Positions 45,733 through 55,150 of a DNA stretch of 61,038 bases are shown in pieces. Origin of the DNA: Candidatus Tepidifontimicrobium thermophilum. GTDB taxonomy: Bacteria; Sysuimicrobiota; Sysuimicrobiia; Sysuimicrobiales; Sysuimicrobiaceae. The stretch is from the NCBI GenBank assembly GCA_031296405.1, contig JAVKKH010000014.1:1-61038 (forward strand). Reading direction: 5' to 3'. The translations under genes were made by a program, and so were the position numbers. The number at the start of each line of letters is the position of its first letter. The stretch's first letter is position 1. A model generated the notes under the pieces. It was not told where the DNA came from. It did not search any database and saw only the letters and a program-made list of their open reading frames with translations.

Positions 45733-46581
45733 GTGGAGTTTGCGCGGGAAGTCCTTCGCGAGCTGGCGTCTCCGGTCCAGCTTGCAGCCGCAGCGCGGAC
45801 CCTGGTGGCCGTAGCGGTCATCGTAGCCGCAGCGGCAGGCGTGGTGTCCCTGTCGCGGCGCGCGCTGGACCGCCTGCTTCAACCCTCGCCGGGAGTCCGG
45901 GACTACGAGGCACGGCTGGCCCGCGCCCGGACCCTGGCGTCCCTGGCCCACAGCGTGGTGCGCTACACCGTGTACTTCGTGGCGCTGGTGATGATCCTAC
46001 GGCAGGTCCACGTGGACGCCACCGCGGTCCTCGCCAGCGCCGGGATCGCGGGGCTGGCAGTGGGGCTGGGCGCCCAGACCCTGGTGCGGGACAGCCTGTC
46101 CGGGTTCTTCCTGCTGCTGGACGGCGGCCTGCAGGTGGGCGACGTGGTGTCCGTGGGGGGGGAAGTGGGCCAGGTGGAGCAGATCACCCTGCGGAACACC
46201 CAGATCCGCCGGTACACGGGGGAGCTGGTGACCATCCCCAACGGCGAGATCACCCGCTTCGCGAACCTCAGCCGCGGCTACCTGCGCGCGGTGGTGCTCG
46301 CGACCCTGCCCGCGGACGCGGACCTGGAGGCCGCGGCAGCGGTGGCGCAGCGGGTGGTGGGGACCTGGGCTGCGGCGCACCCGGACTGGGTCACCGGTCC
46401 CGTGGAGGTGGACCCCCTGGTGGAGCTGTCGCCGGCGGGTGTCATCCTCCGCGTGGCCATCCCGGTCCTCCCCCCGTACCGGGCGGAGGCGGAGCGCCAG
46501 CTGCGCTGGCAGCTTCGGGAGGCGTTCCGGGACGCCGGGATTGCGGTTCAGGCGCTGTCGGCAAGCCCGTGGCCGATATGA
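45733..46581 (+). CDS. MscS-family mechanosensitive channel
   Basis: The 282-residue channel has about three transmembrane helices. The pore/TM3 segment is AGIAGLAVGLGAQTLVRDSLSGFF, given here in part as GLGAQTLVRD, followed by the beta domain GGLQVGDVVSV and TIPNGEI. Start GTG 1 bp after the hydrolase stop. Such channels release solutes on osmotic downshock, which fits a solute synthesis/degradation operon. Confidence 0.92.
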   Translation: MEFAREVLRELASPVQLAAAARTLVAVAVIVAAAAGVVSLSRRALDRLLQPSPGVRDYEARLARARTLASLAHSVVRYTVYFVALVMILRQVHVDATAVLASAGIAGLAVGLGAQTLVRDSLSGFFLLLDGGLQVGDVVSVGGEVGQVEQITLRNTQIRRYTGELVTIPNGEITRFANLSRGYLRAVVLATLPADADLEAAAAVAQRVVGTWAAAHPDWVTGPVEVDPLVELSPAGVILRVAIPVLPPYRAEAERQLRWQLREAFRDAGIAVQALSASPWPI

Positions 46582-46600
46582 TGGGGGACGTGGGGGATCC

Positions 46601-47848
46601 GTGACCGGGATTTCCGACCGGCCCTCTCCCGGTGGCCGCCGACGTATCCTCGGCTTGGTACTGGCGGGCGGGCGCGGTGAACGGCTGCACCCTCTGACCC
46701 GAGACCGCAGCAAGCCTGCGGTCCCATTCGGGGGCAAGTACCGGATCGTGGACTTCGTGCTCAGCAACCTGATCAACTCCAACGTCTTCTCCCTGTACAT
46801 CCTGGTACAGTACAAGTCTCAGTCCCTGATCGACCACCTCCGGCACGCCTGGCGGGCCAGCGGGCTGCACGAGGACCACTTCGTCCTGGTGGTGCCGCCC
46901 CAGATGCGGTGGGGCGACTCCTGGTACCGGGGCACCGCAGACGCCGTGTACCAGAACCTGAACCTCATCCGCGACTTCGGGCCCGCCCTGGTAGCCGTGT
47001 TTGGGGCCGACCACATCTACCGGATGGACGTCTCGCAGATGGTGGACTTCCACCTTGAGCGCGACGCTGAGGTGACGGTGGCCGCCCTGCCCGTGCCCCT
47101 CCAGGAGGCCCCTCGCATGGGGGTGCTGGAGACCGACGCCGACGGGCGGGTGCGAGGCTTCGAGGAGAAGCCCGTCCAGCCCCGCCCCATGCCGGGTCGG
47201 CCCGGGTTCGCCCTGGCCTCCATGGGCAACTATCTGTTCGACGCCCGCCTTCTGGTGGAGGCGGTGACAGAGGACGCCTCCAGGGACACGGAGCACGACT
47301 TCGGTCGGAGCATCCTGCCGGCCCTGGTTTCCCACCACCGCGTGTTCGCGTACGACTTCCACACCAACCGCATCCCTGGCACCAAGCCGTACGAAGAGCC
47401 CGGCTACTGGCGCGATGTGGGGACTCTCGAAGCGTACTGGCGCGCGCACATGGACCTGCTGGGGCCGGAACCCCGGTTCGACCTCTCCAACCACCTGTGG
47501 CCCATCAAGGGCGCACCGTACGCGGGCCCCTCTGCCCGCATCGTGTTCGGGGAGGTACGGGATTCCCTGGTAGGAGAAGGTTGCGTGATCCACGGCGGCC
47601 GGGTCGTGCGGTCGGTGCTGGGCCGCGAGGTGCGCGTGGAGGAGGACGTGGAGGTGGAGGAGTCGGTGGTGATGGACTACTGCGTCCTGCGGCCGGGGGT
47701 GCGGCTGCGCCGGGTCATCGTGGATCGGTTCAACACCCTGGAGCCGGGCACCGTGATCGGCTTCGACCCGGAGGAGGACGCGCGCCGCTACCACACGGAC
47801 CCCTCGGGGCTGGTGGTCCTGGGCCGGGGGGCCACCCGGGCGCTGTAG
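46601..47848 (+). CDS. glgC: Glucose-1-phosphate adenylyltransferase
   Basis: The 415-residue enzyme makes ADP-glucose. The nucleotidyltransferase domain has LVLAGGRGERLHPLT, KPAVPFGGKYRIVDF, GTADAVYQN and the acidic GADHIYRMD. A C-terminal left-handed beta-helix carries SARIVFGEVRDSLVGEGC. The GTG start lies 19 bp after the mscS stop. No glycogen synthase is near; ADP-glucose could serve as the donor for GpgS, which accepts UDP- or ADP-glucose in some organisms. Confidence 0.95.
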   Translation: MTGISDRPSPGGRRRILGLVLAGGRGERLHPLTRDRSKPAVPFGGKYRIVDFVLSNLINSNVFSLYILVQYKSQSLIDHLRHAWRASGLHEDHFVLVVPPQMRWGDSWYRGTADAVYQNLNLIRDFGPALVAVFGADHIYRMDVSQMVDFHLERDAEVTVAALPVPLQEAPRMGVLETDADGRVRGFEEKPVQPRPMPGRPGFALASMGNYLFDARLLVEAVTEDASRDTEHDFGRSILPALVSHHRVFAYDFHTNRIPGTKPYEEPGYWRDVGTLEAYWRAHMDLLGPEPRFDLSNHLWPIKGAPYAGPSARIVFGEVRDSLVGEGCVIHGGRVVRSVLGREVRVEEDVEVEESVVMDYCVLRPGVRLRRVIVDRFNTLEPGTVIGFDPEEDARRYHTDPSGLVVLGRGATRAL

Positions 47849-47849
47849 T

Positions 47850-47879
47850 ATTGACATTTTTCGATGCAGCGACTAGCCT
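47850..47879 (+). promoter_or_regulatory. arsR promoter with candidate ArsR operator
   Basis: TTGACA (47851-47856) and TAGCCT (47874-47879) are 17 bp apart, and the ATG follows 6 bp later, implying a leaderless message. The 19-bp stretch 47850-47868 (ATTGA ... T-N-TCGAT ... A) covers the -35 and matches the spacing of a second site at 48727-48745. Confidence 0.6.
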
Positions 47880-47885
47880 GGGGCC

Positions 47886-48239
47886 ATGGATCCGGTGCAG
47901 GTGACGGCAGTTCCCCTCGAGCTGTCCCAGACGCGATCTGGGGTCCCTGAGGTGCCGGAAGAGGCCCGACAGCGCTCGGTTGCGCTAGCGGCCGGGTTTG
48001 CAGCCCTGGGCGAGCCCGCCAGGCTGCTCGCGCTCCGGCTCCTGGCGCGGCGCGGGACCCTCTGCGTGTGCCAGCTGCAGGGGGCCTTGCTCCTGAGCCA
48101 GCCCACCGTGTCCCACCACCTGAAGGTGCTCAGGGAGGCGGGGCTGGTGGAGGTGGAACGGCGCGGGCCGTGGGCCTACTACCGGATCCGGAAGGACGCG
48201 CTCAAGCGCTTGGCGGGGGAGCTGCTGGATCTCCTGTAG
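47886..48239 (+). CDS. arsR: ArsR/SmtB-family metalloregulator
   Basis: The 117-residue winged-helix repressor has the metal-binding motif CVCQLQ in the recognition region and SQPTVSHHLKVLREAGLVEVERRG. Cys-x-Cys in helix 3 is the arsenite site of classical ArsR. It heads a cluster with an ArsN2-like acetyltransferase and an ArsM-like methyltransferase. Binding of As(III) would release it from the operator over its own -35. Confidence 0.92.
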   Translation: MDPVQVTAVPLELSQTRSGVPEVPEEARQRSVALAAGFAALGEPARLLALRLLARRGTLCVCQLQGALLLSQPTVSHHLKVLREAGLVEVERRGPWAYYRIRKDALKRLAGELLDLL

Positions 48240-48292
48240 CCGGCGCAGACCGCGGCCGAGGTATGTGCGGACCCCTTCCAGGAGGTGCGGAC

Positions 48293-48745
48293 GTGAACGT
48301 CCGGCGCGCCACCCCGCACGACGAGCCCTCCGTGCTGGCGCTGCTGGCCCGCTGTGGGTTACCCAGCGCGGGCGTGCGGGACCACCTGCAGACCTTCTGG
48401 CTTGCGGAGGAACCGGAGGGAGTCATAGCGACCGCGGGGCTGGAGGTGTACGGGGAGGTAGCCTTGCTGCGGTCCGTGGCCACCGACCCGTCGTGCCGGA
48501 ACCGGGGGATCGCACACCAGCTGTGCCGGGAAGCCCTCGCGGAGGCCGCCCGGATGGGCGTGCGCCGGGTCTACCTCCTCACGGAGACCGCGGCCGACTA
48601 CTTCGCGCGTCAGTTCAAGTTCCAGGAAGTCCCGCGGGCGGAAGCGGACCCGCGGCTTCAGGCCTCCCAGGAACTCGCCGGGACGTGTCCCCAGACCGCC
48701 CGGCTCATGGCCCTGGCGGTCGAAGAATTGATCGATATCGATTAA
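48293..48745 (+). CDS. GNAT acetyltransferase, ArsN2-like
   Basis: The 150-residue protein has the ArsN2 pattern: GLPSAGVRDHLQTFW, GLEVYGEVALLRSVA, the CoA loop RNRGIAHQLC, and LLTETAADYFARQFKF. The C-terminus has CPQTARLMAL. ArsN-type proteins acetylate arsenic-containing or related compounds, or act with ars operons in unknown ways. AGGAGG precedes the GTG start. It lies between arsR and arsM. Confidence 0.88.
   Translation: MNVRRATPHDEPSVLALLARCGLPSAGVRDHLQTFWLAEEPEGVIATAGLEVYGEVALLRSVATDPSCRNRGIAHQLCREALAEAARMGVRRVYLLTETAADYFARQFKFQEVPRAEADPRLQASQELAGTCPQTARLMALAVEELIDID
48727..48745 (+). promoter_or_regulatory. Second candidate ArsR operator, before arsM
   Basis: The site overlaps the end of the acetyltransferase gene and contains the perfect 12-bp palindrome ATCGATATCGAT (48731-48742). 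Aligned with the arsR promoter site it shares ATTGA, a central T and TCGAT at identical positions over 19 bp. It lies 17 bp before the arsM start codon. Confidence 0.5.
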
Positions 48746-48761
48746 AGATGTTCGGGGGGCC

Positions 48762-49475
48762 ATGTCCGCCGGGGCGGTGAAGCACGCAGTGCGGTCGCAT
48801 TACGCCGCGCTCGCCCGGGAGGGTAGCGCTGGCTGTGGGTGTGGCTGTGCGCCCCCACCGGCTTCACAGAACTCCGGTGTGGTGCCGTTGTCGTTGGGTT
48901 GCGGAAGCCCAGTCTCCCACGCAGACCTGGCCCCAGGAGAAGTCGTGGTGGACCTCGGAAGCGGCGCAGGTCTGGAGGTGCTCCGTGCCGCTCAGGCGGT
49001 CGGACCCTACGGGCAGGCGGTGGGCGTGGACATGACGGCGGAGATGGTCGTCCTGGCCCGGCGGAACGCCGCGGCCCTGGGTGTCGCCAACGCCCGCTTC
49101 GTGGTGGCTGAACTCGAGTCGCTGCCGCTGCCCGAGGGCTTCGCGGACGTGGTCCTCAGCAACTGCGTGGTGAACCTGGTCCCGGACAAGGCGCAGGCGT
49201 TCCGGGAAGCCCACCGGGTGCTGCGGCCCGGTGGACGCCTCGTGGTCTCCGACGTGGTAGCAGACCGCCCCCTCTCCCCGGAACTCCGGGAGGACCCACG
49301 GGCCTGGAGCGCTTGCGTGGCCGGCGCGGTGAGCTTGCGGGAGTACTTCCGGCTCTTGGCGGAGGCGGGCTTCCAGGCCGCGGAAGTCCTGGAGGAGTCG
49401 CGGGCCGACTGCGGCGATCCTTGGAGGGTGTCCCTGCGGTCGGTCACCCTCCGGGCCCGCAAGCCCCTTGGTTAG
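48762..49475 (+). CDS. arsM: Arsenite methyltransferase (ArsM-like)
   Basis: The 237-residue SAM enzyme methylates arsenite. The SAM-binding loop is VVDLGSGAGLEVL and the region SNCVVNLVPDK holds a conserved Cys. An N-terminal cluster (CGCGCAPP), SLGCGSP, and SACVAGA supply further cysteines as in ArsM. It is shorter than eukaryotic ArsM but normal for bacteria. A GGGGGG ribosome site precedes the ATG. Other arsenic genes (arsC, arsB/acr3) are not in the window. Confidence 0.9.
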   Translation: MSAGAVKHAVRSHYAALAREGSAGCGCGCAPPPASQNSGVVPLSLGCGSPVSHADLAPGEVVVDLGSGAGLEVLRAAQAVGPYGQAVGVDMTAEMVVLARRNAAALGVANARFVVAELESLPLPEGFADVVLSNCVVNLVPDKAQAFREAHRVLRPGGRLVVSDVVADRPLSPELREDPRAWSACVAGAVSLREYFRLLAEAGFQAAEVLEESRADCGDPWRVSLRSVTLRARKPLG

Positions 49476-49480
49476 ACCGC

Positions 49481-49489
49481 TGGTACAAT
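49481..49489 (+). promoter_or_regulatory. Extended -10 promoter of purE
   Basis: TG-G-TACAAT ends 7 bp before ATG 49497 with no ribosome site, a leaderless layout like those of argS and the small coiled-coil gene. Confidence 0.55.
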
Positions 49490-49496
49490 CGCCTTG

Positions 49497-49991
49497 ATGC
49501 AGCCCCTGGTCGGCCTGATCATGGGCTCCCGGTCTGACTGGGAGACCCTGCGCCACGCTGCGGACACCCTGGACCAGCTGGGGGTTCCGTACGAGGTCCG
49601 CGTGGTGTCGGCCCACCGCACGCCCGACCTGCTGTACGAGTACGCGAAGAGCGCGGAGGAGCGCGGCCTGGAGGTGATCATCGCGGGGGCAGGGGGCGCC
49701 GCCCACCTCCCTGGGATGACCGCGGCCAACACCGTCCTGCCCGTGTTGGGGGTGCCGGTGGAGACCCAGGCCCTCGGAGGTCTGGACTCCCTGCTGTCCA
49801 TCGTGCAGATGCCCGCGGGCGTGCCGGTGGGGACTTTGGCCATCGGGCGGGCGGGCGCGGTGAACGCCGCCATCCTCGCGGCCAGCATCCTCGGGAACAA
49901 ACACCCACACGTGCGGGAAGCCCTGCGCCGTTACCGCACCGCGCAAACCCAGGCGGTCCTGGAGCAACCAGACCCCCGTACGGCACCGTGA
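49497..49991 (+). CDS. purE: N5-carboxyaminoimidazole ribonucleotide mutase
   Basis: The 164-residue class I PurE moves the carboxylate from N5 to C4 of the purine precursor. Motifs are [21 protein letters not shown] and [12 protein letters not shown]. The ATG is preferred to a TTG one codon upstream. The stop overlaps purK's GTG. Confidence 0.97.
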   Translation: MQPLVGLIMGSRSDWETLRHAADTLDQLGVPYEVRVVSAHRTPDLLYEYAKSAEERGLEVIIAGAGGAAHLPGMTAANTVLPVLGVPVETQALGGLDSLLSIVQMPAGVPVGTLAIGRAGAVNAAILAASILGNKHPHVREALRRYRTAQTQAVLEQPDPRTAP

Positions 49992-51166
49992 GGATCGGGG
50001 TCCTCGGCGGTGGGCAGCTGGGGCGGATGCTGGGCTTGGCCGGCCTGCCCCTCGGGGTGCAGTTCACCTTCCTCGACCCTTCGGAGGAAGCGTGTGCCGC
50101 GGCGGTGGGCCGGCACCTGCGAGCGGCCTATACCGACCCAGACGCCCTCCACGAACTCGCCCGCACCTGCGAGCGCGCCACGTACGAGTTCGAGAACGTG
50201 CCGTTTCAGGCCGCCGCGGAGCTTGTGCGCTCCGTACCGGTGTATCCTCCGCCCCCAGCCCTCGAGGTGGCCCAAGACCGGCTCAGGGAGAAGGAGTTCT
50301 TCCGCTCCCTGGGGATCCCCACGGCGGAGTTCGCGGCGGTGGACTCCCTGGAGGACCTGGAAGCCGCAGTGGCCCACTTGGGACTGCCCGCGGTGCTCAA
50401 GACCCGCCGGATGGGCTACGACGGAAAAGGGCAGCGGATCCTCATGGAACCGGAGGACCTCCAGGCGGCGTGGGAGGCGCTGACCGGCCCTCGGACCGGA
50501 AGTTCCCCCCTCCCCACGCCGCGCGTGGACGGGTTGTCAGGAGGTCTGCTGGCGGAAGCCCTGGTCCCGTTCCGGAGGGAGCTATCGGTGCTGGCCGCGC
50601 GGGACAGCTGGGGGGAGGTGGTCTGCTACCCGGTGGTGGAGAACCACCACGAGGGCGGCATCCTGCGGCTGTCCCTCGGCCCCGCCCCGGACCTGGACCC
50701 CGCCTTGGAGGAGCTGGCACACGCTTACGCCCGCCGCGCCCTGGAAGCGCTGGACTACGTGGGCGTCCTGTGCGTGGAGCTGTTCGAGGTGGACGGCCGG
50801 CTCCTGGCCAACGAGATGGCCCCGCGGGTGCACAACTCCGGCCACTGGACCATCGAGGGCGCGTCTACCAGTCAGTTCGCCAACCACGTGCGGGCGGTGG
50901 CGGGCTTGCCCCTGGGATCGCCCCGGCCTCGCGGATGGTGCGCCATGGTGAACCTCATCGGCCACCGGCCGGACCCCGCGGCCGTGCTCCGGGTCCCCGG
51001 GACGTCCTTCCACTGGTACGGCAAGGCGGTGCGGCCAGGCCGGAAGGTAGGCCACGTGACGGTGTGCGCGGACCATCCGGAGCAGGTGGCAGAGCGGCTA
51101 GACCAGCTGCGGCGCTGCGGGGTGCCCTTGCCGGCCCGCGCAGCGGCCGGCCTGTTCCGGCGTTGA
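49988..51166 (+). CDS. purK: N5-carboxyaminoimidazole ribonucleotide synthase
   Basis: This ATP-grasp enzyme makes N5-CAIR from AIR, bicarbonate and ATP, feeding PurE. The 392-residue length is normal. Motifs are [33 protein letters not shown] and [19 protein letters not shown] start overlapping the purE stop. Confidence 0.96.
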   Translation: MRIGVLGGGQLGRMLGLAGLPLGVQFTFLDPSEEACAAAVGRHLRAAYTDPDALHELARTCERATYEFENVPFQAAAELVRSVPVYPPPPALEVAQDRLREKEFFRSLGIPTAEFAAVDSLEDLEAAVAHLGLPAVLKTRRMGYDGKGQRILMEPEDLQAAWEALTGPRTGSSPLPTPRVDGLSGGLLAEALVPFRRELSVLAARDSWGEVVCYPVVENHHEGGILRLSLGPAPDLDPALEELAHAYARRALEALDYVGVLCVELFEVDGRLLANEMAPRVHNSGHWTIEGASTSQFANHVRAVAGLPLGSPRPRGWCAMVNLIGHRPDPAAVLRVPGTSFHWYGKAVRPGRKVGHVTVCADHPEQVAERLDQLRRCGVPLPARAAAGLFRR

Positions 51167-51172
51167 GAAGCC

Positions 51173-51544
51173 ATGCGGTTGAGCCGCCGCCGCTTCCAGC
51201 AGCTGGTGGAGGAAGCCCTGGCAGGGGTCCCCGAAGCCTTCCGCCAGGCCCTGGACAACGTGCACGTGGTGGTGGAGGACTGGCCCACGGCCGAGCAGCT
51301 GGCCTCGGTGGGCCTGCCCGAAGACGGTGTGCTGTTCGGGCTGTACGAGGGCACCCCGCTGCCAGAGCGCGGCATCGAACCCCCGCTGTTGCCGGACCGC
51401 ATCACCCTGTTCCAGGGCCCCCTGGAAGAGGCGTGCGACAACGAAGACGAGCTGCGGGAGGAAATCCGCCGGACGGTCCTCCACGAGCTCGGCCACTACT
51501 TCGGCCTGGACGAGGACCGCCTGGAGGAACTGGGGTACGGGTGA
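51173..51544 (+). CDS. Zincin-fold metallopeptidase family protein
   Basis: The 123-residue protein matches the small zincin-like family with the motif HELGHYFGLDEDRLEELG, where HExxH and the distal Asp would bind zinc. Such proteins are common, short, and of unknown substrate. It starts 6 bp after purK and converges with clpB. Confidence 0.88.
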   Translation: MRLSRRRFQQLVEEALAGVPEAFRQALDNVHVVVEDWPTAEQLASVGLPEDGVLFGLYEGTPLPERGIEPPLLPDRITLFQGPLEEACDNEDELREEIRRTVLHELGHYFGLDEDRLEELGYG

Positions 51545-51586
51545 GTTCCCGGGATCCGACACGCGGTCGGCCTTCGGGGGCTTCCG

Positions 51587-54193
51587 TTAGGCCGGCACCG
51601 GCTCTTTGCGCTCGATGGCGATCGCCCCACCCCGAACCGTGACCACCGCCACGTCGCCCTCCTTCAGGTCCCCCCGCAGGACCATGCGGCTCAGGGTGTT
51701 CTCCACCGTCCGCTGGATCAGCCGCCGCAGGGGACGGGCACCGTACTCGGGGCTGTAGCCCTCCTGCGCCAGCCACGCCCGCGCCTCCGGGGTGACCTCC
51801 ACCCGGATCTTCAGGTCCGCCAGCCGGCGCTCCAGCTGGGCCAGCTGCAGGTCCACGATCTGCTCCAGCTGCGCCTTAGAGAGCGGCCGGAAAACGATCA
51901 CCTCGTCCAGCCGGTTCAGGAACTCGGGCCGGAAGGTCCGGCGCAGCTCGTCCATCACGTACACCTTGGCCAGCTCGAAGGCGGCGGGGTCTTCAGGGTC
52001 CAGGTGCTGCAGGTGGTGGCTGCCGACGTTGCTGGTGAGGATCAACACCGTGTTCTTGAAGTCCACGGTCCGTCCCTGGGCGTCCGTGAGCCGGCCGTCC
52101 TCCATCACCTGCAGCAGCACGTTGAGCACGTCCGGGTGCGCCTTCTCCACCTCGTCGAACAGCACCACCCGGTAGGGCCGACGGCGTACCGCCTCGGTGA
52201 GCTGTCCGCCCTCCTCGTAGCCCACGTAGCCGGGCGGAGCACCCACCAGTCGGGACACCGTGTGCTTCTCCTGGTACTCCGACATGTCCAGGCGCACCAT
52301 GGCGTCCTCAGAGTCGAACAACACCTCCGCCAGCGCCCGGGCCAGCTCCGTCTTCCCGACCCCCGTGGGCCCGAGGAACAGGAACGCGCCGATGGGGCGC
52401 TTGGGATCCTTCAGCCCAGCCCGGGCCCGCCGGATGGCGTCCGCCACCGCCTGCACCGCCTCCTCCTGCCCCACCACCCGCTGGTGCAGCCGGTCCTCCA
52501 GGTGGAGGAGCTTGTGCATCTCGCCCTCCAAAAGCCGAGTCACGGGGATGCCCGTCCACTTGCTCACCACCTCCGCGATGTCCTCCGCGTCCACCTCCTC
52601 CTTCAGCAGCCGCTGCGGGCCCAAGGACCGCAGCTCCGCCTCCGCCGCGGCCAGCTGCTTCTGCAGCTCCGGCAGCGTGCCGTAGCGCAGCCGGGCGGCC
52701 CGTTCCAGGTCTGCCACCCGCTCCGATTGCTCCAGTTCCACCTTCGTGCGGTCGATCTCCGCTTTCACCTGCCGGATGCGCTGGACGATCTGCTTCTCCT
52801 GCTCCCAGCGCCGCCGCAGCGCCTCGCTGTCCTGCCGCAGCCGGCCCAGTTCCTGCTCCAGCTTCGCCAGGCGTTCCTGTGCCGCGGGGTCCGTCTCCTT
52901 CCGCAGCGCCTCCCGCTCGATCTCCAGCTGCATGATCCGACGGTCGATCTCGTCCAGCTCCGCGGGCTTGCTGTCGATCTCCATCCGGAGCTTCGCCGCC
53001 GCCTCGTCGACCAGGTCGATGGCCTTGTCGGGCAGGAACCGGTCGCTGATGTACCGGGTCGACAGGGTGGCCGCGGCGATCACGGCCGCGTCTGTGATCC
53101 GGACCCCGTGGTGGACCTCGTACTTCTCCTTGAGGCCCCGGAGGATGGAGATGGTGTCCTCCACGGACGGCTCGCCCACGTACACCGGCTGGAAACGGCG
53201 TTCCAGGGCGGGGTCCTTCTCGATGTGCTTCCGGTACTCGTCCAGGGTGGTAGCGCCGATGCAGTGCAGCTCGCCGCGGGCCAGCATGGGCTTGAGGATG
53301 TTCGCCGCGTCCATGGCGGCGCCCTCCGCGGCGCCCGCCCCCACTACCGTGTGGATCTCGTCGATGAACAGGATGATCTCGCCCTGGCTGTCCGCGATCT
53401 CCTTCAGCACCGCCTTGAGCCGCTCCTCGAACTCCCCCCGGTACTTGGTCCCGGCCACGAGGGCGCCCATGTCCAGCTGGAAGATCCGCTTGTGCTTGAG
53501 CTGCTCCGGAACGTCCCCCCGGACCATGCGCTGGGCCAGGCCCTCCACGATCGCCGTCTTCCCGACCCCCGGCTCCCCGATGAGCACCGGGTTGTTCTTC
53601 GTCCGGCGGCTCAGCACGTGGATCACCCGGCGGATCTCCTCGTCCCGCCCGATCACGGGGTCCAGCTTGCCCTGCCGCGCCAGCTCGGTTAGGTCACGGC
53701 CGTAACGCTCCAGCACCTGGTACTTGGCCTCCGGCCGGGGGTCGGTGACCCGCACACGTCCCCGGACCTCCGACAGGGCCCGCAGCACCACCTCCTTGGT
53801 GACCCCGTTCTGCTGGAGCACCCGACCGGCTCCCGTCTGGGGAGCGTCCGCGAGGGCGAGGAGGAAGTGCTCCGTGCTGGTGTACTCGTCGCCCATGCGC
53901 TGCGCCTCGCGCTCCGCCGCTTCCCACACCCGTCGCAGCCCGGGCGCCACGTACAGCTCCGCGGTGCCGTGCACCTGCGGCAGGACCGCCAGCGCCTGCT
54001 CTGTCTGTTGCCGGATCCGCGGCACGGAAGCCCCGGCCCGCTGCAGCACCTGCGGCACCACGCCGTCCGCCTGGTCCAGCAGCGCCACCAGCAGGTGCTC
54101 CGTGTCCACCTGGGGGTGGTGGCGCTCCCGGGCCAGCTCCTGGGCCCGGAGCATGGCCTCCTGGGACTTCTCCGTCAGCTTCTCCCACCGCAT
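51587..54193 (-). CDS. clpB: ATP-dependent disaggregase ClpB
   Basis: ClpB resolubilises protein aggregates with DnaK/DnaJ/GrpE. The 868-residue product has the N-domain, NBD1 with Walker [11 protein letters not shown], the middle coiled coil (about 405-525), and NBD2 with [22 protein letters not shown] site precedes the ATG. It is last in the minus-strand hspR-hsp20-dnaK-grpE-dnaJ-clpB cluster, 24 bp after dnaJ, so it probably shares HspR control. Confidence 0.98.
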   Translation of the reverse strand: MRWEKLTEKSQEAMLRAQELARERHHPQVDTEHLLVALLDQADGVVPQVLQRAGASVPRIRQQTEQALAVLPQVHGTAELYVAPGLRRVWEAAEREAQRMGDEYTSTEHFLLALADAPQTGAGRVLQQNGVTKEVVLRALSEVRGRVRVTDPRPEAKYQVLERYGRDLTELARQGKLDPVIGRDEEIRRVIHVLSRRTKNNPVLIGEPGVGKTAIVEGLAQRMVRGDVPEQLKHKRIFQLDMGALVAGTKYRGEFEERLKAVLKEIADSQGEIILFIDEIHTVVGAGAAEGAAMDAANILKPMLARGELHCIGATTLDEYRKHIEKDPALERRFQPVYVGEPSVEDTISILRGLKEKYEVHHGVRITDAAVIAAATLSTRYISDRFLPDKAIDLVDEAAAKLRMEIDSKPAELDEIDRRIMQLEIEREALRKETDPAAQERLAKLEQELGRLRQDSEALRRRWEQEKQIVQRIRQVKAEIDRTKVELEQSERVADLERAARLRYGTLPELQKQLAAAEAELRSLGPQRLLKEEVDAEDIAEVVSKWTGIPVTRLLEGEMHKLLHLEDRLHQRVVGQEEAVQAVADAIRRARAGLKDPKRPIGAFLFLGPTGVGKTELARALAEVLFDSEDAMVRLDMSEYQEKHTVSRLVGAPPGYVGYEEGGQLTEAVRRRPYRVVLFDEVEKAHPDVLNVLLQVMEDGRLTDAQGRTVDFKNTVLILTSNVGSHHLQHLDPEDPAAFELAKVYVMDELRRTFRPEFLNRLDEVIVFRPLSKAQLEQIVDLQLAQLERRLADLKIRVEVTPEARAWLAQEGYSPEYGARPLRRLIQRTVENTLSRMVLRGDLKEGDVAVVTVRGGAIAIERKEPVPA

Positions 54194-54217
54194 CGGCCTC
54201 CACCTCGTCTCCGACCC

Positions 54218-55129
54218 CTACTTGAGCCCCATTCCGGCCCGGGGGTTGTCTCGCCGCAGCTTCGCCAGCTGCTCCACCAGCCTCCGCTCCTCCGCGGACA
54301 GCCCGCGCGGCAGCAGCACCTTCACCCGCACCAGCAGGTCGCCGCGTCCCCCGCCCCGCAGCCGGGGCATCCCCAGACCCCGGAGCCGCAGCACCTGACC
54401 CTGCTGCGTCTCCGGGGGTACCCGTACCTTGACCTTCCCCTCCAGGGTGGGCACTTCGATCTCCGCTCCCAGGAGTGCCTCCGTCAACGAGACGGGGATC
54501 TCGCAGATCAGGTCATCGCCCTCCCGGGTGAACACGGGGTGGGGTTGCACCCGGACCTCCACGTAGACGTCTCCGTCCGCAGCGCCCCGCACCCGGACCT
54601 TCTGCCCGGTCCGGACCCCGGGCGGGATGCGCACCGTGACCCGCCGCGGGAAGCCGTTGCGCACCACCAGCTCGCGCTCCGTACCCCGGAAGGCCTCCTC
54701 CAGGCTGATCTCCGCGGTGGCGGCCACCGGCGGCCTCGGCCAGAGCCGGCTCGCCTCGAAGGGCTCCCCACCCAGGTCTGCGAAGAACCTGCGGAAGAAC
54801 TCGGAGAACCCTCCGAACAGGTCCTGGGGCTGCTCGAACAGGACGGTCCACTCCTCCGGACGAGGCCCCCCGCCGGGGCGAGTGAAGACCTGCTCCCAGG
54901 GCATCCCCCGCTCCCGGAGCTCCAGCATCTGGTCGTAGCGGGCGCGCTTCTCGGGGTCGCTCAGCACCTGGTAGGCTTCGTTGATCTCCTTGAACTTCTC
55001 TGCAGCCTGGGGGTCCTTGTTCACGTCGGGGTGGTACTGCCGCGCCAGCCGCCGGAAGGCCTCCCCGATGGCCCTGCTGTCGGCCTTCCGGTCTACGCCC
55101 AGGATCCGGTAGTAGTCCTTGAACTCCAT
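54218..55129 (-). CDS. DnaJ/CbpA-type co-chaperone
   Basis: The roughly 303-residue J-protein has the J domain with HPD in YHPDVN, a short linker, and two C-terminal beta domains with the substrate-binding strands. There is no CxxCxGxG zinc finger and no long G/F region, so it is CbpA-like rather than full DnaJ. The ATG is chosen; a TTG three codons upstream is possible. It stimulates DnaK. It sits between grpE and clpB. Confidence 0.95.
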   Translation of the reverse strand: MEFKDYYRILGVDRKADSRAIGEAFRRLARQYHPDVNKDPQAAEKFKEINEAYQVLSDPEKRARYDQMLELRERGMPWEQVFTRPGGGPRPEEWTVLFEQPQDLFGGFSEFFRRFFADLGGEPFEASRLWPRPPVAATAEISLEEAFRGTERELVVRNGFPRRVTVRIPPGVRTGQKVRVRGAADGDVYVEVRVQPHPVFTREGDDLICEIPVSLTEALLGAEIEVPTLEGKVKVRVPPETQQGQVLRLRGLGMPRLRGGGRGDLLVRVKVLLPRGLSAEERRLVEQLAKLRRDNPRAGMGLK

Positions 55130-55150
55130 GGCGTTCAAGTCCGCGGCCCC

